Below the pieces are notes generated by a model that was given only the letters and a program-made list of their open reading frames with translations, did not search any database and was not told the origin of the DNA. This document shows, piece by piece, positions 36,838-46,930 of a stretch of DNA of 64,000 bases. A program made the position numbers and the translations under genes. This stretch comes from Rahnella bruchi (GTDB lineage: Bacteria; Pseudomonadota; Gammaproteobacteria; Enterobacterales; Enterobacteriaceae). The number at the start of each line of letters is the position of its first letter. Positions within the stretch are counted from its first letter, which is position 1. Location of the stretch: positions 120,517 through 184,516 of the forward strand of contig NZ_QZWI01000010.1 of NCBI RefSeq assembly GCF_003614975.1, given 5' to 3'.

Positions 36838-38333
36838 CAGCCCCCCTTACTGTCTGAAAAGCCCGGAATGAACCTGTCCACATCCACTTCAAGAAACTCG
36901 CTACGGTGGAAGCTGCCTTTCATCGCAAACGGCACGGTACAGTCAAAGATCGCTTTGCAGGCAATGCCATGTGCTCTGATGGAAGGACTGAAGGCCGGAT
37001 CTGAAGACGGATCAAGTGGATGGCAACGTACGCCAGGAATGAAAATCGTACTCACGTCACCCTGATATCGTGTGGTCATCGCCCACATCACGTCGTTCAT
37101 ATCAAAGATCTCAATGTCTTCATCCACCAGGATCACGTGTTTGAGCTCTGAAAATGCGGAGAAGGCGAGTAATGCAGCCTGGCGCTGGCGACCCTCATCA
37201 TTCATGGTGCTTTTCTTGACCTGAATGACAGCCAGGTATTTGCCCGTGCCTGGAGAAGGGCAGTGGACGTTCTGCACAAATCCTGGCAGTGCACGTTCAA
37301 CCATGGAAAGAATGGATGCTTCCGTCGGGATCCCCGCCATGTTGGTATGCTCATCACTTGGGCCAATGCAGGTCTGTAAAATAGGGTGTTGGCGGTGGGT
37401 GATCGCTTTTACCTTAATGACCGGCAATTCGGCCTTGGCTTCGCCTGTGTACCCCGGGAATTCAGGCATGGCTTTGCCTGTATTGGTGTTCTGGTCTTCC
37501 CGTATGCGGACATTTGGCAGTAATTCACCTTCAATGACCACCTCAGCATTGGCGATCGCGCGGGCGTTCACGCTGACGCATTGAGAGAGCTCTACCGCCT
37601 GCCCCCGGAGTGCACCGGCGATGGACAATTCATCGAATCCCAGCGGCGTTGTTGGCGGTTCGAAACAGGCCGCAATTTCAATCGCCGGATCCACGCCAAT
37701 ACTGATGGAGATAGGCATAGGTTGATTGCGGGACTCATATTTCTGACGGAAGACATCAAGATGACGACCCGGTACAAAATACATGGTGATTTCGTCTTTG
37801 CTCTGTACACATAGGCGGTGGATGGTCACGTCGTGCTCACCGGTATCTGGGTCAGCCCCGTAGCACATTCCCAAGGTGAAATAAGGACCGGCATCTTCTG
37901 GGGTATTGGTCGGGGCGGGCAGAAGTTTTAAAATATCAAAGTCCGGATCGCTTGCGAGGTGAACCACCTCCTGGCACTTGGCATCCTGCGGCGCAATAAC
38001 GACAGGGGGGATGGGATGAGCCACTGAATCACGCAGCGCAAAAGCCAGCTTTTCCGGGGTGGTGCCCAGCATACGAGATACCCGTTTGCGGGAGGAAAGC
38101 AGCCCTATCAGCACGCGCATATCGGTATAGCCTTTAATATTATTAAATATCATAGCAGGACCCAGCTTTGTTGGCCGCTTACATGTCCCATGCGCCCCAA
38201 CATAACGATATATCCCTGAGAGCTCTGCAATAGGATCAACCGGTTCATCCGTGGAAATCACTTCATTTTCATATTGACTGAGTAAGTCCAGTGCGGAACG
38301 TAAATCTGTTACAGGTTTCGGGCTAATATTCAT
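36837..38333 (-). CDS. UbiD-family (hydroxy)aryl acid decarboxylase
   Basis: Decarboxylase of 498 residues that uses prenylated FMN. Family segments seen: VVIAPQDAKCQEVVHLASDPDFDILKLLPAPTN, TLGMCYGADPDTGEHDVTIHRL, SIGVDPAIEIAACFEPPTTPLGFDELSIAG, and IREDQNTNTGKAMPEFPGYTG, which carries the catalytic Glu and Arg setting. The genetic context (UbiX partner, LysR regulator, no ubiquinone gene) suggests a catabolic or detoxifying hydroxyaryl acid decarboxylase, like those acting on vanillate, 4-hydroxybenzoate, protocatechuate or gallate. The substrate cannot be read from sequence. Confidence 0.9.
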   Translation of the reverse strand: MNISPKPVTDLRSALDLLSQYENEVISTDEPVDPIAELSGIYRYVGAHGTCKRPTKLGPAMIFNNIKGYTDMRVLIGLLSSRKRVSRMLGTTPEKLAFALRDSVAHPIPPVVIAPQDAKCQEVVHLASDPDFDILKLLPAPTNTPEDAGPYFTLGMCYGADPDTGEHDVTIHRLCVQSKDEITMYFVPGRHLDVFRQKYESRNQPMPISISIGVDPAIEIAACFEPPTTPLGFDELSIAGALRGQAVELSQCVSVNARAIANAEVVIEGELLPNVRIREDQNTNTGKAMPEFPGYTGEAKAELPVIKVKAITHRQHPILQTCIGPSDEHTNMAGIPTEASILSMVERALPGFVQNVHCPSPGTGKYLAVIQVKKSTMNDEGRQRQAALLAFSAFSELKHVILVDEDIEIFDMNDVMWAMTTRYQGDVSTIFIPGVRCHPLDPSSDPAFSPSIRAHGIACKAIFDCTVPFAMKGSFHRSEFLEVDVDRFIPGFSDSKGG

Positions 38334-38519
38334 TAGTTTTTCCTTTTGTGTTAAATGAATGAAAAACGAAACAGGTAAATATATATTTATAGAGAGAGGT
38401 TGCCTGTATGCTTAATAACATCCACTTGGACTGTAAATTCTTTGTTTGCATAAGGATAATAATCTTTTACGTGTGATTGATAAGAGTTCTTTATCGTCGC
38501 TTTTTAAGAGGGTAATAGT

Positions 38520-39410
38520 ATGGAATACAGGCACTTAATCTCGTTCTCTGTGCTTGCTGAAGAGTTGCATTTTGGAATTTCCGCACAAAAGTTGAATATT
38601 ACTCAGCCTGCGTTAAGTCAATATATTAAAGGAATGGAAAGTGAACTTAAAATACAGCTATTTAAAAGAACAAACAGGCAGGTCGCCCTGACAGATGAAG
38701 GGAGGCAATTGCTGGAGCCAGTACGGTTGTTAATTAAAAACTATAAAAACGTTAAAGACGTAGCGCGAGGTTTACAGGCAGGAGAACATGGGATCCTCAA
38801 ACTAGGCTATGTGGGTTCCTCTATTACCGATCCTGTTTTGTCGGTGCTGATACAAGGTTATAAAAAAGAATTTGGGAATGTAAAATTAATTTTGGAAGAG
38901 CACAACGTCTGTGACCAAATAGCACTGCTAGTAGATAATCTCCTCGATGTCGCCGTGGTGAGAATGCCCATATCACAACATGAACACTTAAAGTATTGCA
39001 CGATTTCTACCTGTCCACTCATTGCCGTGCTGCCTGAGGATCATAGGTTGGCTCAAAACGGCACGATCCCACTTGCCTCACTCTCGTCAGACCCTTTCTT
39101 CATTCAGCAAGATCCTCCCGGCGTAGGATTAGGGTGGTCTACATTGGATGCGTGTTTTCAGGCCGGATTTACCCCCCAAGGCGTGAAGCTGACGCAGGAT
39201 GTTTCAACCGCAATTGGCATGGTCTCCATGGGCATGGGGGTGACATTGGTGCCGCAAACACAGAGCACCGTGAAAATCCCCAACGTGACATATTGTCAAC
39301 TTGAAGGAGAACCCACGCTGACCACGCTGTCGCTGGTCTGGTCATCACGCACTAAAAACAAGTTAGTTGTTGACTTCATCCATTTTGTGAAGGAAATCCT
39401 GCGTGTATGA
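38520..39410 (+). CDS. LysR-type regulator of the decarboxylase operon
   Basis: Regulator of 296 residues: N-terminal winged helix (MEYRHLISFSVLAEELHFGISAQKLNITQPALSQYIKGMESELKIQLFKR) and a periplasmic-binding-like effector domain from about residue 90. It is transcribed away from ubiD with a 186-base AT-rich gap holding both promoters, the classical layout of a LysR activator and its target. The likely inducer is the aromatic acid. Confidence 0.88.
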   Translation: MEYRHLISFSVLAEELHFGISAQKLNITQPALSQYIKGMESELKIQLFKRTNRQVALTDEGRQLLEPVRLLIKNYKNVKDVARGLQAGEHGILKLGYVGSSITDPVLSVLIQGYKKEFGNVKLILEEHNVCDQIALLVDNLLDVAVVRMPISQHEHLKYCTISTCPLIAVLPEDHRLAQNGTIPLASLSSDPFFIQQDPPGVGLGWSTLDACFQAGFTPQGVKLTQDVSTAIGMVSMGMGVTLVPQTQSTVKIPNVTYCQLEGEPTLTTLSLVWSSRTKNKLVVDFIHFVKEILRV

Positions 39411-39673
39411 CATGACTTCGCGGCTTAAGATCTTCTTCTGGTTGTCCGATAAAGGCAGCGTAGGGCGCGATCACGCTCAATCCTGGGGAGAGGGTACGCA
39501 GAGCGTTTGGGTCATAAAAGGTATGTACGGGACAGGGTACGTATAGAGTGGTTCAACGCGATATCAACCACCGGCTGGCGTCGTGTCTCTTTCATGATTT
39601 GCCTGCCTTCGTTGTCGCGGGCGACATGCCGAAAACAGGCAATGACGGGAGGGGAATGAAAATTTTTGGCTTA

Positions 39674-40969
39674 TTAGATGAAGATACGCAGGCCAACAGC
39701 CGTCAAATGGTCATCGGTGTTCCAGTCTTTATTGTCGTTACCCCATGCTTTTTCGTAACCGTACTCAACATAGGTCACCGCATTTTTACCTAACCAATAA
39801 TCGGTACCGAAAACGGCAGATTCGAAATGCTGCCCTTCCATTGCGTCTCCCCCTTTTAACCAACTGTAATCTGCATACACGCCCCATTCCGGGGTGATCT
39901 TGAACTGAGAATTATACTCAAGGCCAAGGAGGGTTTCCTGGGCGTTGCTGGTTGTTTGGTTATGTCGATAGCTGCCGAGCGTTGCGGCCTTTACATCATT
40001 AACTTTATTAACATACCAGGTAACCTGGGCGCCGTTAGACCAGGCATGATCGCCAACGTTCGCCGTGTATTTGGTGGTGGCCCCTACCGAGTAGGTATTC
40101 CCGTCATACGAGGCACCGTCGTGATCGGTATAGACATAGCAATGCCCGCTGCTGACTAACGTGCAATCCGTCACCGTGCCGCTATTGACGGTGTAATTGT
40201 TATAAGCCACCGCGCCTGATACAGAGATCCCATTATCCCAAAGATATTGCCCGCCAAGCGCCGCCCCCCCATGGACATTCGCAGAACCGTCGCGATAGGC
40301 ATCATGTAATTTCGGACCGTCACCGTAGTCAGCAAAACCAATACTGTCTACCGTATCGTTTCCTTGTCCCATCAAGCCGAGGGTGAGATGGTCATCGCTG
40401 TAATAATAAATCGCGGCAGAGTTAATGATGTCGGTCGACATGCCGGCGGTGTTGTGTTTACCCTTGCCGCCCCACGCATAGGTGGTATCAACCCCCAGCG
40501 CCCAGTCGGTCGGTGCGTATTGCTTACCAAAGGTGACAATACCGTATTCATCACTCCCTAAACCGGCATAAGCCTGGCGGGTGTAGACATCGTTGCCCTG
40601 GTCATCCGTGGCGGAATCTAATCCATGAATGCCGGTTTCATAATAGCCTAATGAAAAACTGTCTCCGCCGTTGAAATCAAAATTATGACGTACCGCTACC
40701 CCTAGCCGGGAGTCGTTGTTTTGAATGTCATGCTTTTGAGAGTGTTTCGAATCCGTTTTCCCAAACATACGGACCGAGCCCAGTACACCGACTGACGTAT
40801 CGGCATCACTCCAGACTGTCTCCCCTTTCGTCTGGGTGGCGGTATATGCCGGCGCGGCCTGTAAAGGCGTTTCGTTATCTGCCGCCATTGAGGCACCGTC
40901 GGCGAGGACACCGGTCGTGATCACTAATACCAGGGGGGCGTAGCGTTTCATGTATTTTGAATGGACCAT
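39674..40969 (-). CDS. OmpC/PhoE-family general porin
   Basis: Trimeric outer-membrane beta-barrel of 431 residues, longer than the usual 340-370 because of an N-terminal extension and loop insertions. The signal peptide (MKRYAPLVLVITTGVLADGASMAA) is followed by an odd stretch (ETPLQAAPAYTATQTKG) before the first barrel strand. Barrel blocks are seen in YTRQAYAGLGSDEYGIVTFGKQ, GAQVTWYVNKVND and the last strand DDHLTAVGLRIFI. Two Cys in one loop (DCTLVSSGHCYVY) could be bridged. A start at 40951 is also possible, but AAGGA favours 40969. Its place beside the decarboxylase genes suggests a role in small-acid uptake. Confidence 0.85.
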   Translation of the reverse strand: MVHSKYMKRYAPLVLVITTGVLADGASMAADNETPLQAAPAYTATQTKGETVWSDADTSVGVLGSVRMFGKTDSKHSQKHDIQNNDSRLGVAVRHNFDFNGGDSFSLGYYETGIHGLDSATDDQGNDVYTRQAYAGLGSDEYGIVTFGKQYAPTDWALGVDTTYAWGGKGKHNTAGMSTDIINSAAIYYYSDDHLTLGLMGQGNDTVDSIGFADYGDGPKLHDAYRDGSANVHGGAALGGQYLWDNGISVSGAVAYNNYTVNSGTVTDCTLVSSGHCYVYTDHDGASYDGNTYSVGATTKYTANVGDHAWSNGAQVTWYVNKVNDVKAATLGSYRHNQTTSNAQETLLGLEYNSQFKITPEWGVYADYSWLKGGDAMEGQHFESAVFGTDYWLGKNAVTYVEYGYEKAWGNDNKDWNTDDHLTAVGLRIFI

Positions 40970-41647
40970 TGCTTAATCCTTCTCTGTAAAAATGTGCCTA
41001 ATGAAATAAAGAGATGAAGTGAAAGTTAATAAAAAAGGTTGAATGTAAAATCTTTTCCCTGCAGTTCATGAATAAGGGCTAACACGACTGAATCATTCTG
41101 TAGACGTCATTATTTCTGCCAATTAAAAATGAAAAGGCATATGAGACATCAATCACAGTTGATGATTTTTTATTTAAAATAAAAGCTCTGTTGAGAATGC
41201 GTTTAAATTTAAGTTAAGCCTCCTAATAAGATGAGAGGAAAGGGTGTGGGATTATTGTCATTAAATTAACCGCAGGTATTATTATATAAAGACAAACTGT
41301 TTCGATTATCGGCCTTGACTATCTAAAAGATGGAACTTCTGCACAATTTTACAATATGATTCAATTGACTTAGCGAAGGCGGGTAATTCCATAATGAAAA
41401 TGAAAGAAAGTGTGATATTCATTCAGGTGTTACCTGGATCACTTATTTCACCTGCATGGAGTCATAAGATTTTGAACATTATCGCCGCCTGGTGGTGGGT
41501 ATGGAAATTGCCGAAGATAGGTGGGAGATAACGCGTCTTATTATGTAACCCCATGATGTATAGATAATTTTAACCCTCCAATATTTTTTTGGGTTTTCTT
41601 TTATAAAAGATGCACATGTCGCGGATGAGGACTGTGAGGATCACGGT
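40970..41647. other. Long AT-rich intergenic region
   Basis: About 680 bases holding divergent promoters for the porin (left) and the EIIA gene (right). No coding frame was supported and no strong repeat was seen. Confidence 0.3.
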
Positions 41648-42109
41648 ATGTTTTTAGGTAAAGAGACGATTTTTCTGGATAAAAACTTCTCGGGTAAGGA
41701 AGCTATATTTCGGTTTCTGGCTGTGCAAGCCGAAAAACAAGGATGGACTGAGGATGCAGCGGCATTAGAAGCAGATCTGTGGACAAGAGAAAATGAATAC
41801 CACACAGGATTTGATGGGAAAATTGCCATGCCTCACGTGAAAACAGCCAACGTAAAAGAGTCCGGTGTCATGTTTATAAGGTTGCCCAAATCGATAAATT
41901 GGGAAGGTCACGATTCGGGCCTGATAAAACTCGTCTGTGCCATTTTTATTCCTGAAAAAGGGGCGCGGCGCTTACATCTGCACATTATAAACGAGCTCAT
42001 GTGTCAGATCATTGATGATAAGTTTCGCCAAATTTTATTAGAGGCGATAAATGCCCAGGAAATATTCAATTTCATGAGCGACCGGATTACGGAAATGGAT
42101 GCACTTTAA
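41648..42109 (+). CDS. Stand-alone PTS EIIA, fructose/mannitol type
   Basis: Cytoplasmic EIIA-2 domain of 153 residues. The phospho-His lies in GKIAMPHVKTANV, the counterpart of GIAIPH in EIIA-Fru/PtsN. No EIIB, EIIC or HPr domain is in or near the gene. It is therefore either a partner for PTS components elsewhere or a regulatory EIIA like PtsN. Its C-terminal part (IINELMCQIIDDKFRQILLEA) keeps the family helix pattern. It precedes lutA by 168 bases on the same strand and may sense the carbon state for that operon. Confidence 0.85.
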   Translation: MFLGKETIFLDKNFSGKEAIFRFLAVQAEKQGWTEDAAALEADLWTRENEYHTGFDGKIAMPHVKTANVKESGVMFIRLPKSINWEGHDSGLIKLVCAIFIPEKGARRLHLHIINELMCQIIDDKFRQILLEAINAQEIFNFMSDRITEMDAL

Positions 42110-42276
42110 ACTCCTCTGTGTGGCTACGCGTAATCAGAATCGATGCGATGTGCAAATAACAGGGTCAGTAAGGCCCACGTTAAGAGTGCGCGTTTCCTCG
42201 GGTGAGAGAAAATTAATGTAATCCGTTGGGGGAAACCCATACCGACTGCCCCCGTTGTCTTCCTGAGGAGGGAAGG

Positions 42277-43014
42277 ATGAATGTCAATTTCTATGTCACC
42301 TGCTTAGGTGATGTACTCAAGTTCCGGACGTCCCGAGATTGTGTGCTCTTGCTTGAAAAGTTGGGCTGTCATGTCCATTTCCCCGACAAGCAAGGATGCT
42401 GCGGGCAACCGGCGCTTAACAGTGGTTATACACGGGAATTCATTCCCGCTATCAAGTCGCTTATTTGCGCGCTCGAGGAGAATGAATTTCCCATCGTCTC
42501 GCCCGCAGGTTCGTGTGCCTATGCCATAAAAAGTTACCCGAACTACCTTGCCGGCGAACCTGACTGGGCGGCAAGAGCCAGGCGTGTGGCCGCGCGAATG
42601 CGGGATCTAACCTCGTTCATCGTCAATGACCTGGCAATACAGGATGTGGGCGCACGCCTTCAGGGGCGCGCCGTTTACCATCCTTCCTGCAGCTTGTTTC
42701 GCAAAATGGGGATCAGGGAGGAACCCCTGATCCTGCTTAACCACATCCAGGGACTCGAGCTACTCCCCTTATCACACGCAGAGACCTGCTGCGGTTTTGG
42801 TGGCACTTTCTCGGTCAAGATGGCGGATGTGTCGGGGGAGATGGTGAAAGAGAAGGTCAGCCACATTATGGCCGCAAAACCGGATTTTCTCATTGGGGCT
42901 GATATCAGCTGTCTGATGAATATTGGCGGGCGGTTGGCCCGAGAAGGGCACTCGGTCAGAGTCATGCACATTGCCGAGGCGTTGATGTCTTGCGAGGAGA
43001 AAGCATGTCGGTAA
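42277..43014 (+). CDS. lutA: L-lactate utilisation protein A (Fe-S oxidoreductase subunit)
   Basis: Subunit of 245 residues of the LutABC (YkgEFG) iron-sulfur complex that oxidises L-lactate to pyruvate. It contains the two Cys-rich CCG repeats: KQGCCGQPALNSGY around residue 45 and ETCCGFGGTFSVKM around 190, plus single Cys that help bind a [4Fe-4S] cluster. The sequence is very close to E. coli YkgE throughout. GAGGAGGGAAGG precedes the ATG at 42277; a start 17 codons upstream lacks family support. It overlaps lutB by 10 bases. Confidence 0.93.
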   Translation: MNVNFYVTCLGDVLKFRTSRDCVLLLEKLGCHVHFPDKQGCCGQPALNSGYTREFIPAIKSLICALEENEFPIVSPAGSCAYAIKSYPNYLAGEPDWAARARRVAARMRDLTSFIVNDLAIQDVGARLQGRAVYHPSCSLFRKMGIREEPLILLNHIQGLELLPLSHAETCCGFGGTFSVKMADVSGEMVKEKVSHIMAAKPDFLIGADISCLMNIGGRLAREGHSVRVMHIAEALMSCEEKACR

Positions 43015-44429
43015 AAACCAGTCATTTACCTTATGAAACCCTCATCCGGCGTCAGGTGGAAGACGCCGGCATGCAGACTGCTATCGCCAATGCTCAGGAT
43101 ACCATCAGTGCCAACAGGCAGAGAGTACTCGATGAACTGGGGGATACCCAAAGCTGGCGGGACAGGGCGGCGCAGCTACGTCATTACGTTTTGGAGAATC
43201 TGGATGCTCTTCTTTAGCAGTTGTCTGAGAACGTGACGCATCACGGCGGGCATATCTTTTTTGCAAAAACGAAAGAAGAGGCAACGGACTATATCCTTGG
43301 GGTTGCCCGCGAGAAACAGGCCAAAACCGTCGTTAAAGCCAAATCTATGGTCACAGAAGAGATCGGTCTTAATGATGCCTTTGCCGCCGAAGGCATCCAG
43401 GTAACCGAAACCGATCTTGCGGAATACATTTTGCAAGTGGCCCGAGATGCGCCCTCACACGTTGTCGTGCCTGCCATTCATAAAGACCGGCACCAAATCA
43501 GGCAGCTTTTTCATGACCGACTGGGTTATGAAGGCTCTGAAACGCCGGAAGAGATGACCCGCTTCGTTCGGACATTTATCCGGGGTGAGTTTTTTAAAGC
43601 CGATATTGGGATCACAGGGTGTAATTTTGCCGTGGCAGAAAGCGGCTCCGTCTGTCTTGTCACCAACGAGGGCAATGCGCGTCTGTGTACGACTCTGCCA
43701 AAGACTCATATAGCGGTGATGGGGATGGAACGGATCGTCCCCGAATTCCGGGATGTCGATATCATGATAACCCTGCTGGCGCGCAACGCCGTGGGCCTCA
43801 GGCTGACAGGCTACAACACCTGGTTAACCGGCCCTCGTCAAACCGATGAGAGTGACGGTCCGGAAGAATTCCATCTGGTCGTCGTAGACAATGGGCGCTC
43901 AGCAGTGCTTGGTTCCGCGTTTAATGACATTCTGCGGTGTATTCGTTGCGGTGCCTGCATGAATACCTGTCCTGCATATCGACATATTGGCGGTCAGGGG
44001 TACGCGTCGATTTATCCCGGCCCCGTGGGTGCCGTACTCACCCCACTGCTTGAAGGGTATCAGGATTTCAGCTTCCTCCCACACCTCTGTTCGCTGTGTA
44101 CCGCGTGCGATGCCGTTTGCCCGGTCAAGATCCCCCTCTCAGCCTTAATCCGTAAACACCGTGAGGAAATGGTCAAACAGCATATCCCGCCAACGAGCGA
44201 ACGGATGGCCATTAAGGCATTCAGCTTCCTCAATAGTCATCCGAGCCTTTGGAAAATAGGGATGGTGGCCGGGGCGCCAATGGCGCATTGGTTTATCCGC
44301 AAGGGGCGTGCTCCCTTGAATATCGGGGTACTCCGTGAATGGACCCGGACAAGGGATCTCCCGACCGGCGACGGGGAAAGCTTCCGGAGCTGGTTTCGCG
44401 ATCATCAAAAGGAGCGCAAAAATGACTGA
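43005..44429 (+). pseudogene. lutB: L-lactate utilisation protein B with an in-frame amber codon
   Basis: LutB/YkgF of 474 codons, a membrane-linked ferredoxin-like subunit with two [4Fe-4S] motifs: CIRCGACMNTCPAYR and CSLCTACDAVCPVKIP. All parts are present and in frame except for a TAG at 43215-43217 (codon 71), within NLDALL-stop-QLSENV; E. coli YkgF, as I recall it, has Tyr there. The stop splits the gene into a 70-residue piece and a 403-residue piece without a good start (TTG at 43221). It is either a recent inactivation, a sequencing error, or needs amber suppression. Confidence 0.88.
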
Positions 44430-45111
44430 AAAAATAGCATTCCTGTCCCATCTGGCATCGCAGCTCGGGCGCCCCCTGCGCACCGTGCCCGCTTCCCGAC
44501 CTGAGCCGGTGAACCGGTTGCCGGAAACTCGCCTGACCGGGATGACCGCGGAGGACCTGCTTGCTTTATTTTTAATTCGCTCAGAACAGGCCGGTAACCG
44601 TAACTGTGTCACAACCTCAGCGCTGCTCACGGGGCTGGTGGCTGACCTATGCCGGGAATATGGGACACCGGTGGTGCTAGCAGACATGGACGGGAGCGGG
44701 CTGCCTGACTTTCGCTCAATTCTTCAACCGACGCACCATATTGCTGTTCAGTCACCTTCTGAAGGTAATAAGAACACCCGTAACGCGCGCAATGCCAGGA
44801 CGGGCATTGTCTATGCCGAGTACGGGCTGGCAGAGTCAGGAAGTGTGGTGCTTTTTTCCTCGCCGCGACAGAGCCGTAGCTTAAGCCTGTTACCTGAAAC
44901 GACGCTGTTTATCGTAAGAAAAAGCGCACTTATCCCGTCGGTTGCCCAGTTGGCTGCTCGGCTCGATGCGATGGTGGAACTGGGCTTAGTCCTGCCGTCC
45001 TGCATCAATATTATCAGCGGCCCAAGCTGCACCTCAGATATTGAACTTATTAAGGTGATCGGCGTTCATGGCCCAGCGAACTCGGTCTGTGTCGTTATCG
45101 ATGATGAATGA
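44422..45111 (+). CDS. lutC: L-lactate utilisation protein C
   Basis: LutC/YkgG subunit of 229 residues (LUD domain). Typical blocks are GIVYAEYGLAESGSVVLFSSPRQSRSLSLLPETTLFIV and the end SGPSCTSDIELIKVIGVHGP, the latter a family signature. Its start overlaps the lutB end by 8 bases, so its translation depends on ribosomes leaving lutB; the amber codon in lutB could lower its expression. The ATG at 44422 follows AAGGAGCG; an ORF start 29 codons earlier lies inside lutB. Confidence 0.92.
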   Translation: MTEKIAFLSHLASQLGRPLRTVPASRPEPVNRLPETRLTGMTAEDLLALFLIRSEQAGNRNCVTTSALLTGLVADLCREYGTPVVLADMDGSGLPDFRSILQPTHHIAVQSPSEGNKNTRNARNARTGIVYAEYGLAESGSVVLFSSPRQSRSLSLLPETTLFIVRKSALIPSVAQLAARLDAMVELGLVLPSCINIISGPSCTSDIELIKVIGVHGPANSVCVVIDDE

Positions 45112-45217
45112 GGCGTGGGTATGGAAGCCGAAGTCAACGCGATGACAGATTTTATCCCCTCTCTTTCCTGCGTAAGTGCGAAGGATTGAGACGCTAATGA
45201 GCAAGAGGACGTAACCT

Positions 45218-45688
45218 ATGGGCATTTCGATGACAGACATGGCAACGCTTTTTGAACAAGTGCATAAAAATGTCAAACACTCAGTGGGCATCTCCGAAAA
45301 GGTCAATTCAGACCAGGACGTGAAGGCTTGCATTTCTCACCGGACGCTGATGATATTTAAATTAGACCTTATCTTATTTGCTTACAAACAGAAAATGGAT
45401 GAGCACAGGTTTATTCTTTATGGCAGAAATGCCTTAGCCTCATACCTTTTCACTCATTACAAGGTTCCGTTCACGGAGGCTAAATCGCTTTCTTTGCATG
45501 ATGCACTCACCCTTATTTTACCGGATATAAACGGCGAGGAAATTTCGCAAAAATTAATGACTGCTTTACTGAATATCGACGGGGTGACCTTTCATTTTCA
45601 TGAAACACAAAAACATTGCGTTAATAAAATTATGTTCGATGACAGTGAGTGGGATCCCGAATTGTGCGATGCGTTGTTTTTGAAATAG
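45218..45688 (+). CDS. Protein of unknown function
   Basis: Predicted soluble protein of 156 residues that I cannot place in a family. It is mixed in charge, predicted mainly helical in the first two thirds (VSDHRTLMIFKLDLILFAYKQ-like segments around residues 40-60), and ends in an acidic strand (FDDSEWDPELCDALFLK). No signal peptide or membrane segment. The codon use looks like that of its neighbours. It starts about 105 bases after lutC on the same strand but seems unrelated to it. Confidence 0.5.
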   Translation: MGISMTDMATLFEQVHKNVKHSVGISEKVNSDQDVKACISHRTLMIFKLDLILFAYKQKMDEHRFILYGRNALASYLFTHYKVPFTEAKSLSLHDALTLILPDINGEEISQKLMTALLNIDGVTFHFHETQKHCVNKIMFDDSEWDPELCDALFLK

Positions 45689-45982
45689 GGTGATATTGAC
45701 GTGGGATTAACGTTTCGAGAATACGCAGTTTCAACACTTTTTCGCTTTCAAACGGTTTGCTTTCATTAGACGTATTCTTTCAACAGGGGGATTGTCCAAA
45801 TTGATTCAGTATGCCACGCACCCTCATTGAAATTGGGACAGCATTTATTTGTCATTATGGGGCGGGGCAGTTTGGCGGAAATTCCGTATCCAGACAATCA
45901 CCCCGCTGTGAAAATAGGTTGCACCATTCACATGTACAGCGAGTCCGTGTATTTAATGAGTTAATGATAAGGGGTAGTGAAT

Positions 45983-46255
45983 ATGACTAAAGAAGAAGTG
46001 GAAAAACATAGGGTAGTCGCCGAAGCTGTACTCGAGAAATGTTATCAGTCATACCAAGACGCAAGACTGGCTTTACACCTAGCTATTGAAAAGGAAATTG
46101 AAGATCCGGATGAAAATACGGAATACGATAGTCTTCATGAGCAAATGATGGGAGAGTTATGGGAGGCTGAAAGAAGTGCTAAGGCAATCTATGAGGCGCA
46201 AAGGACGGTTGTCGAGCGTCTTCGAACACGGTTGGAACAGTGGCAACCACTATAA
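45983..46255 (+). CDS. Small coiled-coil protein of unknown function
   Basis: Predicted 90-residue, almost fully helical protein, rich in Glu, Ala and Arg with heptad-like spacing (EEVEKHRVVAEAVLEKCYQSYQDARLALHLAIEKE and AERSAKAIYEAQRTVVERLRTRLEQ). A coiled-coil or small phage/plasmid accessory protein is likely. The ATG at 45983 or the GTG two codons before may start it; the ribosome-binding site is weak. Confidence 0.45.
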   Translation: MTKEEVEKHRVVAEAVLEKCYQSYQDARLALHLAIEKEIEDPDENTEYDSLHEQMMGELWEAERSAKAIYEAQRTVVERLRTRLEQWQPL

Positions 46256-46523
46256 CGAATGTTCTTCATCACCCATGCGATTTGAACACAAATTTCAGCG
46301 TTCACCTGTCTCAGGCACAATAGAAAAGAAACAAAATCTGCCTACGCGCAATGGAATGAATGCAACCCTTTTATGTGATGAAAGAGCGTGTGGATAAACT
46401 AAAAGTATTTGCTTAGTGACAGGCAAGTGAGAACGATATGGCACAAGGCCAAACCTCACCATCGTGGCGACACGAAGCGCGCGGATGAAATCAAAGTGAT
46501 TGATTACGTTTGACATACTCCAC

Positions 46524-46601
46524 GCCCTAAATGAACTGCACCCCAAAAGTTGGACACTAACTGAGTAAGGTGCAATTTATGGGGTGCAGTTCATAAAGGG
46601 C
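46524..46601. repeat. Near-palindromic IS3-family-like terminal repeats
   Basis: ATGAACTGCACCCC (46531-46544) and GGGGTGCAGTTCAT (46581-46594) are perfect inverted copies; the match extends imperfectly to 21 bp each side. The sequence AACTGCACCCCAAAAGTTGGACA resembles the ends of IS3-family elements. Only about 35 bases lie between the arms, so this is a pair of IS ends left behind or a tiny non-autonomous element. Confidence 0.6.
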
Positions 46602-46687
46602 GAGGTTTTACGCGCAACTTGATAACTCTCGTCATTTTTTCGCCCCACCTTCGCCCGGTCTTCGTTCTAGGTTACCTCTAAGTTAAG

Positions 46688-46930
46688 TTACTCCAGCAAC
46701 TGGTTGAGCAGCGCCGTCAGCTGGTTGAAGATAAACGCCGTTTTGTGAACCGGATAATCAACACACATAAACAGTATTATCCTCAGCCCTTGGAGTGGTT
46801 CTCACATCGGAGTAGCTTACTATTGTGTGAGCTGATTACACGCTGGCCCAGTCTGCAACAACTGAAACGTGCCAGGCGCGACACGATCCGCAACTTTCTC
46901 AATGCCAAAGGTCGGAAGGACGGGGCATGA
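46688..46930 (+). pseudogene. IS110-family transposase fragment
   Basis: Reads LLQQLVEQRRQLVEDKRRFVNRI then NTHKQYYPQPLEWF and ITRWPSLQQLKRARRDTIRNFL: the central coiled part and start of the second domain of IS110-type DEDD transposases. Both the N-terminal catalytic part and the C-terminal part are absent. No start codon of its own is needed; it is a remnant. Confidence 0.75.
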
